From: Methylotenera sp.
Lineage (GTDB): Bacteria > Pseudomonadota > Gammaproteobacteria > Burkholderiales > Methylophilaceae
DNA: 41,529 nt
Assembly: GCF_029945705.1 (NCBI RefSeq)
Contig: NZ_JAQSDC010000011.1
Span: 1 to 41,529 of the forward strand
Direction of reading: 5' to 3'
Positions 36,115-41,529 of this stretch are shown piece by piece. Under the pieces are notes generated by a model that was given only the letters and a program-made list of their open reading frames with translations, had not been told where the DNA came from and did not search any database. How positions within the stretch are numbered: position 1 is the first letter of the stretch; every line of letters begins with the position of its first letter. Position numbers and translations under genes: made by a program.

Positions 36115-36983
36115 CTTTTTGGATGAACAATCACGGTGCACGTCATCCCCGCCACTAAAATCATATTTTTAGGTATTTCATCAAGCGTAATTCTTACTGG
36201 TATTCGCTGTGACAACCTTACCCAATTAAAACTCGGGTTAACGTTTGCAAGTAACCTCACATCAGTAGGATTGTCGCGGTCAGTAATGCCTCGCGCGAAG
36301 CTTTCTACGTGACCTTTTAATATTTGGTTAGAGCTTATTAGCCTTATTTCTGCAGGGTCGCCTATTTGCATCAGTGCGAGTTTGTGCTCTTCAAAATAAC
36401 CATAAACCCAGAATGAGTGTTGGTCTATCACCGCTAGTTTAGGAGCGCCTATCTGAGCAAAGTCGCCGGGTCGCACTAGTAAATTCGACACCCAGCCATC
36501 AACAGGTGAGCGTACAACTGTACGTGATAAATTCAATTTAGCTAGGTCTAACTCAGCCATTGCCGCGTCATATTCAGCTCTGGCACTAGTGGCTATGAGT
36601 GAGCTGTCTTCACGATTTTCTTGCGAGATGACTTGGTCGTCAATCTCAGCGCGTCGTTTGGCCTGACCACGTTTCATGGTGAGTTCAACTTTGCGCTGCT
36701 CAACCAAGGCTTTTGTTTGGGCAACGGCTGTTTTGTAATGCTCAGCATCAACGGTAAATAGCACATCGCCACGATGCACGAATTGATTATCGCGCACGGC
36801 AACTGAGGTGACTAAGCCATTCACATCAGGTGCAATATTCACGATATCAGCCCTCACTCTGCCGTCACGCGTCCATGGTGAATCCATATAGCGTACCCAG
36901 AGCATGCGGCCAAGAATAATAGCGGCAATCACGAGTGTCAGCGTAATTGATAGACGAATCAGTTTTTTGCTAAGGTCGTTCAT
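36111..36983 (-). CDS. HlyD-family periplasmic adaptor (AaeA/EmrA-like)
   Basis: 290 residues. One N-terminal membrane helix (about 9-29), a biotinyl-lipoyl-like half (VAPDVNGLVTSVAVRDNQFVHRGDVLFTVD, about 47-77), a helical hairpin (about 80-135), the second lipoyl half (VRSPVDGWVSNLLVRPGDFAQIG) and a beta-barrel domain. Links the FUSC pump in the inner membrane to the outer-membrane factor. Length and motifs match AaeA, the p-hydroxybenzoate efflux adaptor. AGGAATG precedes the ATG. Last gene of the efflux operon. Confidence 0.9.
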   Translation of the reverse strand: MNDLSKKLIRLSITLTLVIAAIILGRMLWVRYMDSPWTRDGRVRADIVNIAPDVNGLVTSVAVRDNQFVHRGDVLFTVDAEHYKTAVAQTKALVEQRKVELTMKRGQAKRRAEIDDQVISQENREDSSLIATSARAEYDAAMAELDLAKLNLSRTVVRSPVDGWVSNLLVRPGDFAQIGAPKLAVIDQHSFWVYGYFEEHKLALMQIGDPAEIRLISSNQILKGHVESFARGITDRDNPTDVRLLANVNPSFNWVRLSQRIPVRITLDEIPKNMILVAGMTCTVIVHPKS

Positions 36984-36995
36984 TTTTCATTCCTA

Positions 36996-37193
36996 TTAGT
37001 AAATCCACAGCCCGCTCAAGGCGAACATGCAAGCAAAAGCCGCTAATCTAAACAATGCGGGATACCAAATATAGCGGTATAAATGATAGCGTGTGAGTAA
37101 CCAATCTATGATGAGTGAGCCGCAACTTGCAGCTAAAAAGCCAAATAGCAAGGTAGGGACTAGCGCGTCTAGTAGTGCTATTTCACGTGGCAT
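36996..37193 (-). CDS. DUF1656 small membrane protein (AaeX-like)
   Basis: 65 residues with two hydrophobic helices (about 8-30 and 42-64) and the opening PREIALLDALVPTLLFGFL typical of DUF1656. These proteins are encoded between FUSC pumps and their adaptors, and AaeX is the E. coli relative; their precise role is unknown. GGAG precedes the ATG, and only two bases separate it from the FUSC stop. Confidence 0.87.
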   Translation of the reverse strand: MPREIALLDALVPTLLFGFLAASCGSLIIDWLLTRYHLYRYIWYPALFRLAAFACMFALSGLWIY

Positions 37194-37195
37194 GG

Positions 37196-39361
37196 TTAGA
37201 TTTTCTCCTGAGTAACTAACACAGACTCTTCATCTAATAATGCGCTATGTATAAAGTGCAGCATTGACAGTGCTTGGCGCCTAAGCGCGTGCGCTGCTTC
37301 AGGCATGGCTATATCGTTAGAGATATCTAACGTGAGGTTTTCGATGGCATTATCGATTGCATGCAAAGCTTTTATACGTAGCGCTTCCGTGGGCGTTTCA
37401 TGCAGTACTGCAATAGCCTCGAGGCTTGTAAGCAAAAGATCAGAAAAATATGGATGATTAATTTCAGGCTTAAGCTCTCGAAGTGCAATCACGGCATGAC
37501 CAATTTCAAGCGTGGATAACAACCAGTCAATCACCAGTCTATCTTGCTCTTCAGCAATACGCTGAGCGCTGCCCGCACGCTGAACCAAATCGAAAGCGGC
37601 ATTTTCTAGCTGTACGCGCTTCATAATCAATGGACTTTTGCACGCCTTGACCACTAATCCACGCAGGGTTGTCGCGATACGACGCCTAGACCATTGACTA
37701 CTACTAATATCAATAAGACCATACATCACGCCGGAAACGAGCACTGCCAGCAAATCTGCAATGGCATCGTTAAGAAACGTGACGGGGTTAGCGTTGTACG
37801 TGCTATTAAAGCCAATATGCATTAAAAATACGATAAAAATACCTGAGCCAACCACAGCAATTGAAGGTTTGGTTGTTAACCAAGTAGCAAAGATGATAGT
37901 TGGTGTAACCGCTAAGGCTAGCATCCAAAAGCCCTGCGCTTGAGTGAGTAAATGGAAGTTGCAAATATAGGCTGAGACAGTACCAATAATCGCGCCTATC
38001 ATAAACTGTTTAATGGTTTTATTAGGTGAGGGTGACGTCGCGAAAAGCGTACTGGTAATCACGCCAATAGTGATAGCTTCTATCCCAGAACGCCAGTCAG
38101 TTAATAGCCACAATGCTGTCATAATGCCTAGCGTCAGCGTGCCTCTAACACCTGCTAAGGCAACGGCTATAGCGTCAAAATGCATTTCTAGTTTTGGCGT
38201 CGCTAGAGTTTCGCTTGAACTCAGTTTATTTTCACTACGGTTTATTGATGCGTAAGTAGCGGCATAGGCATGCAACTCATGCGCAAGACGCTGCAATAAC
38301 TCGGCTCCCGTTTCAAAATCCAGAAGCTCTCGTTCACTCAAGTTCTGCGGCAGCTGCATTCTGTAAAAAGTCATATTTTGAGTAAAAGAATTGCTAAAAG
38401 TCGCCAGTTGATTTGTCACAAGCGCAGCCTCTTGTTCATTACGTGCGCTATTTCCATTTAGTGAAATTGCCTCGCTTAACTGAAGATACATCGTTGCTAA
38501 TGACGCGCCTACTTCAGGATGTCCATTGTTTCGTTGACGACGTAGCAGTTCCTCTAGCGCATGAAAAGTCGTCGCTACTGCCATGAACTCCTTATTCATT
38601 TCGCTAATGCGTATGCGATTATGTTTAGCGCCGTCATTTTCCATGATGGCAGAGGCGCGGAAAGACTCTAAGCTATAAATGTCGCCGATGAATCTTAATA
38701 GCACTTGCTTTGAGCTTTTAGTAGAAGCTGAGCTTTGTGCGGTGGTGCGTAATAAATCAGAAAAGTCACTGAACCGCTGTCTTACTTTGGCTTGAATGAC
38801 ATCCCATAGGCGTTGTGGAAAAACTAAATCACTGACCATGGTTGCGCATATCAACCCAATGAGAATCTCAGAAATTCGAGTAACGGCAATATTGAATGTG
38901 AGCTCAGGGCTAATAGCGGCAGGCAAGCCAACGATACATAACGTATAACCTGCCAATACAAATCCATACGATTGATGGTTACGGTAAACCATAGAGCCTG
39001 CCGTACATAAACCAATCCATAGCGCCATGCTCAACAAAAATAACACGCGCTCTTGTGCAAACAATGCGACTAGGACAAGTGATACGGTAATACCAACCAA
39101 TGTGCCCAATAAGCGGTAATAGCTTTTTGCAAACACCATGCCAGAGCGCGATTGCATCACAATCGCTACTGTTAACATGGCTGTGCGTGGCTGATCTAGC
39201 TCGAATTTTAGCGATAGCCACATGGCAAATAGGCTGGCTAACAGTACTTTTAACAGATAGCCAAAAACGGGCGCATCTTCTTTTAACCATTCACTTAAAG
39301 CGGCGCTGCAAGTCATTAGCTGTTTACTTTTTCTACTTTTTATTAAATGCAACACACTCAT
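37196..39361 (-). CDS. FUSC-family inner membrane efflux protein (AaeB-like)
   Basis: 721 residues with two hydrophobic six-helix blocks (about 32-185 and 400-545), separated and followed by soluble helical regions. This is the duplicated FUSC/aromatic-acid exporter layout. Early motif LKFELDQPRTAMLTVAIVMQSRSGMV matches the family. It probably exports aromatic carboxylates or similar weak acids with the adaptor, DUF1656 protein and outer-membrane factor of the same operon. Its ATG overlaps the nodT-type stop (ATGA). Confidence 0.9.
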   Translation of the reverse strand: MSVLHLIKSRKSKQLMTCSAALSEWLKEDAPVFGYLLKVLLASLFAMWLSLKFELDQPRTAMLTVAIVMQSRSGMVFAKSYYRLLGTLVGITVSLVLVALFAQERVLFLLSMALWIGLCTAGSMVYRNHQSYGFVLAGYTLCIVGLPAAISPELTFNIAVTRISEILIGLICATMVSDLVFPQRLWDVIQAKVRQRFSDFSDLLRTTAQSSASTKSSKQVLLRFIGDIYSLESFRASAIMENDGAKHNRIRISEMNKEFMAVATTFHALEELLRRQRNNGHPEVGASLATMYLQLSEAISLNGNSARNEQEAALVTNQLATFSNSFTQNMTFYRMQLPQNLSERELLDFETGAELLQRLAHELHAYAATYASINRSENKLSSSETLATPKLEMHFDAIAVALAGVRGTLTLGIMTALWLLTDWRSGIEAITIGVITSTLFATSPSPNKTIKQFMIGAIIGTVSAYICNFHLLTQAQGFWMLALAVTPTIIFATWLTTKPSIAVVGSGIFIVFLMHIGFNSTYNANPVTFLNDAIADLLAVLVSGVMYGLIDISSSQWSRRRIATTLRGLVVKACKSPLIMKRVQLENAAFDLVQRAGSAQRIAEEQDRLVIDWLLSTLEIGHAVIALRELKPEINHPYFSDLLLTSLEAIAVLHETPTEALRIKALHAIDNAIENLTLDISNDIAMPEAAHALRRQALSMLHFIHSALLDEESVLVTQEKI

Positions 39362-40836
39362 GGCAAAGGCATCGCTTTTGCTGTGGTTTCATCAATCGTG
39401 CCGCCGCCAAGTGCGCGCATCAAGCCTGCATAAGCATCCAGTCGAACCGCTTGTAATTGCGTGCGTATTTCTTGTTGGCGTATCACCACGCTGCTTGTGT
39501 CTAATACATGCTGATAGTTGCTTAAGCCGCCGCTATAACTTACTTCGGCTAAATGATGGGCTTTTTTCGCTGATGCTAACGCCATATCAACTTGTTGAAT
39601 TTGTTTGCCATTAGACTGCATGATGACCAACTGATTTGACACATCTTGAAGCGCTTTAACCAGCACGCCATTGTAATTTTCTACCGCAATATCGTAGCTG
39701 GCAGTTTTAGCAGATAAATTTCCACGCCGTCTGCCACCATCAAATATAGGTAAAGAAATTGCTGGGCCTGCCCCCGCAATTCCCGCAGCACTGCTCAGCA
39801 ACTGTCCAAACCCTAACGCCTGAAAACCAATAAATCCCATCAAGTTTATATTTGGATAAAAAGCTTTCTTTGCCCCTTCAATATTTTCTTGAGCGGCTTC
39901 CACATGCAATCGATGGGCTAACACGTCTGGCCTCCGTCCAACTAAGTTGGCTTGCAGTGTGTCAGGCAGACCAGCGCTTGCTTCGAGCGTCATGGATGGT
40001 CGAGTAATACTTTCACCAGCACCCGGCCCTTGACCAGAAAGCGCCGCTAATTGATTACATAACAGCTTAATGCGTTCGTCAATGGCTTCAACTCTGACTC
40101 TTGCTAATGGCAAGGGTGTTTCAGCCTCAATCACTTCCATCTCTGTGCCAAGCCCAGCTTTCATGCTGCGTTGCGTAATAGCTACACGTTGTTTGATTTC
40201 AGTTAAATATTCTTCGGCTAGATCTCGTAAGTGATATTCCATAGCTAGTTGAATATAACTTCTTGTAACAGCATTAACCAGTTCAAGTTTAACTTGTTGC
40301 AACTCTAATTTGCTTGCATTGGTTTCATCCACTGAAGCATTCCATAGGCTTTCTTGCCTGCCCCATAAATCAAGGTCATAGGCGATGGATGCGGTCATTT
40401 TATTGTCCCAATCCCAGTTGCCTGCCGATGGCGGTGGAATGAACTGGAGTTCGGTAAAGCGTTGTCGAACTGCGGAAGCATCAGCGCCGATATTAGGCAA
40501 TGTTTCTGCGTGCATGCTGTCAGCGTAAGCTTGCATCAGGTTCACGCGACTCTGCGCCATGTGCACTGTTGGGCTATCGTTTACAGCATTATCAATTAAG
40601 GTGTTTAGCTGGCTGTCTTGATAAGCTTTCCACCAATCTACCTTTGGCCATTCAATGTGTGAAGCGGACGTAATAGCCTGACCTGATTTCAACGACATAG
40701 CTTGAGTAGTTTTCGCTTTAGGGTTGATACCAGACATGCTGACACAGCCCACCAACGAAAACATCAAGCCAGCCACTAAGATATGGCTAGCGATATGAAT
40801 GAATGTGCTTTTATTAAATTTGTGAAATTTAAACAT
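39358..40836 (-). CDS. Efflux outer membrane factor, NodT family lipoprotein
   Basis: 492 residues, TolC-like channel. Lipoprotein signal with lipobox LVGC (Cys31), then two outer-membrane-efflux repeats (about 80-275 and 290-480). Motifs: WPKVDWWKAYQDSQL, LPNIGADASAVRQ, YDLDLWGRQESLW, GRRPDVLAHRLHVEAA and FYPNINLMGFIGFQ. Completes the three-part efflux system. First structural gene after marR. A promoter with a palindromic operator lies just upstream (40848-40865). Confidence 0.92.
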   Translation of the reverse strand: MFKFHKFNKSTFIHIASHILVAGLMFSLVGCVSMSGINPKAKTTQAMSLKSGQAITSASHIEWPKVDWWKAYQDSQLNTLIDNAVNDSPTVHMAQSRVNLMQAYADSMHAETLPNIGADASAVRQRFTELQFIPPPSAGNWDWDNKMTASIAYDLDLWGRQESLWNASVDETNASKLELQQVKLELVNAVTRSYIQLAMEYHLRDLAEEYLTEIKQRVAITQRSMKAGLGTEMEVIEAETPLPLARVRVEAIDERIKLLCNQLAALSGQGPGAGESITRPSMTLEASAGLPDTLQANLVGRRPDVLAHRLHVEAAQENIEGAKKAFYPNINLMGFIGFQALGFGQLLSSAAGIAGAGPAISLPIFDGGRRRGNLSAKTASYDIAVENYNGVLVKALQDVSNQLVIMQSNGKQIQQVDMALASAKKAHHLAEVSYSGGLSNYQHVLDTSSVVIRQQEIRTQLQAVRLDAYAGLMRALGGGTIDETTAKAMPLP

Positions 40837-40846
40837 TGATATTTAT

Positions 40847-40875
40847 TTAGTACGGTTCCGAACTATATGTGTAAA
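40847..40875 (-). promoter_or_regulatory. Promoter and MarR-type operator in front of the efflux operon
   Basis: On the minus strand TTTACA (40875-40870), 17 bases, then TACTAA (40852-40847) form a tolerable -35/-10 pair. The palindrome TAGT-n-CGG-nn-CCG-n-ACTA at 40848-40865 (14 of 18 positions symmetric) covers the spacer and the -10, as expected for a repressor site. Confidence 0.62.
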
Positions 40876-40887
40876 AAAACTAGTGTG

Positions 40888-41391
40888 CTATTTCATTACA
40901 TCAAGGCCAGCAGATAAAATGTTCACATTAACCAGCAAATTTTCTCGTTGATTAGCATTAAGAAGTGACATAAGCGCACTGACTTTTTTATAGTAATCTG
41001 GCAGCACCATATCTAACTTTTGCTGGCCAGTATGAGTCAATTTAATAAGAAGTTTTCTGCGATCAACATCATCTGTAATCCTTGTAACTAAGCCTTCTCT
41101 AACCAGACCATCAATAAATCCTGTCATGGTTGCTTTAGTCACACCAGCTTTTTCAGCCAAATCTGTGGGGGTGGAAGTCAGATCATCCTGACGCATTAAC
41201 AATACAAGTACCCACCAGCGTCCTTGCAAAAGCTCATGTTTAGCCAGTAGTTTATCGAGCGCCGTAGAAATGTCTGAGCTTGCACGAAGTAAGTTCACAA
41301 AGTCAGAAATAGCCGCGATGTCAGCGTCTGGATAGCGCTTTACAAACTTTTCAAGGCTTTTAGAGGTAGGTAATTCTTTAAGTAGCAACAT
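40888..41391 (-). CDS. MarR-family transcriptional regulator
   Basis: 167 residues. A winged helix-turn-helix spans about 65-130: LTSTPTDLAEKAGVTKATMTGFIDGLVREGLVTRITDDVDRRKLLIKLT, with the wing DDVDRRK intact. Flanking helices form the dimer. It is upstream of, and in line with, the efflux operon and is probably its ligand-released repressor. Related palindromic sites lie in front of both marR and nodT. Effector unknown, presumably an aromatic acid or another pump substrate. Confidence 0.9.
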   Translation of the reverse strand: MLLLKELPTSKSLEKFVKRYPDADIAAISDFVNLLRASSDISTALDKLLAKHELLQGRWWVLVLLMRQDDLTSTPTDLAEKAGVTKATMTGFIDGLVREGLVTRITDDVDRRKLLIKLTHTGQQKLDMVLPDYYKKVSALMSLLNANQRENLLVNVNILSAGLDVMK

Positions 41392-41405
41392 AGTATGGAC
41401 AATGA

Positions 41406-41423
41406 TAATATGGCTCCGTACTT
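41406..41423 (-). promoter_or_regulatory. Second MarR-type operator, in front of marR
   Basis: The segment TAATATGGCTCCGTACTT matches 11 of the 14 defined positions of the site before nodT (TAGT-n-CGG-nn-CCG-n-ACTA). On the minus strand it sits between TTGCAT (-35-like) and the AT-rich TATTAT/ATTATC (-10-like), 15 bases before the marR ATG. Fits autorepression. Confidence 0.55.
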
Positions 41424-41529
41424 TAATGCAAGCTTAATTTCTTTAGAAATATCATTCTTATGATAGCAATAACTTTGTAATGGTCTAACAAACTGCCACA
41501 CTTGCTAAGGTTTTTTGCTGATACTTTTG
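41424..41529. other. Upstream flank of marR, no gene seen
   Basis: The last bases of the window hold no open frame of note and run off the edge. Confidence 0.4.

Overview
The window is AT-rich bacterial DNA, about 40% GC by eye, and it is packed with genes. Most of it is an exopolysaccharide (EPS) locus of the exosortase-B (XrtB) type. The order epsB-epsA-(cNMP-binding protein)-epsL-epsD-epsE-epsF-epsG-xrtB-epsI matches, as I recall it, the methanolan eps cluster of the methylotroph Methylobacillus sp. 12S. Together with the base composition this suggests a betaproteobacterium of the Methylophilaceae (Methylotenera-like). That assignment is inference; there is no rRNA gene to confirm it.

Layout. 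Positions 1-53 look like the terminal end of an IS21-family element. The minus-strand pair epsA-epsB (269-2496) encodes a LuxR-type regulator and the initiating sugar-phosphate transferase. It is preceded by a near-consensus sigma-54 promoter. A long plus-strand run (2751-25385) follows: a cNMP-binding protein, the export machinery (EpsL barrel, EpsD lipoprotein, EpsE OPX protein, EpsF/EpsG chain-length pair), exosortase B and EpsI, a Wzx-type flippase, KdsA, a GT2, UDP-glucose dehydrogenase, a hexapeptide acetyltransferase, a Wzy-type polymerase, an acyltransferase, an uncharacterised secreted protein, a WecG/TagA transferase, GalE, a GT14-like enzyme, a GT4, a membrane GT2 and a second WecG/TagA transferase. 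Converging on it is a minus-strand operon hddA-gmhA-hddC-gmhB-acyltransferase (25398-29475). This is a full route to GDP-D-glycero-alpha-D-manno-heptose, also preceded by a strong sigma-54 site. galU (29797-30684), with a clear intrinsic terminator, closes the polysaccharide part.

The right part is different. First comes a molybdenum-hydroxylase module (30790-35020): a MocA-like cytidylyltransferase, XdhC, a Tat-exported molybdopterin subunit and a [2Fe-2S] subunit, with a divergent LysR regulator whose start overlaps a perfect palindrome. Then comes an Aae-like efflux operon (36111-41391, minus strand): MarR regulator, NodT-type outer membrane factor, FUSC inner-membrane pump, DUF1656 protein and HlyD-type adaptor. 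Two related palindromic operators lie in front of marR and nodT.

How the genes fit together: EpsB starts the repeat unit on undecaprenyl phosphate, and the glycosyltransferases extend it. Ugd, GalE, GalU, KdsA and the heptose operon plausibly supply UDP-GlcA, UDP-Gal, UDP-Glc, Kdo precursor and GDP-heptose. The flippase and polymerase assemble the chain, EpsF/EpsG regulate its length, and EpsE plus the EpsL barrel probably form the export route. The least expected signals are: a 24-5-24 residue MshEN-like (c-di-GMP-binding type) double motif at the N-terminus of EpsG, whose kinase site is degenerate; the pairing of a short OPX protein with a dedicated beta-barrel; and shared sigma-54 control of the EPS regulator and the GDP-heptose operon.
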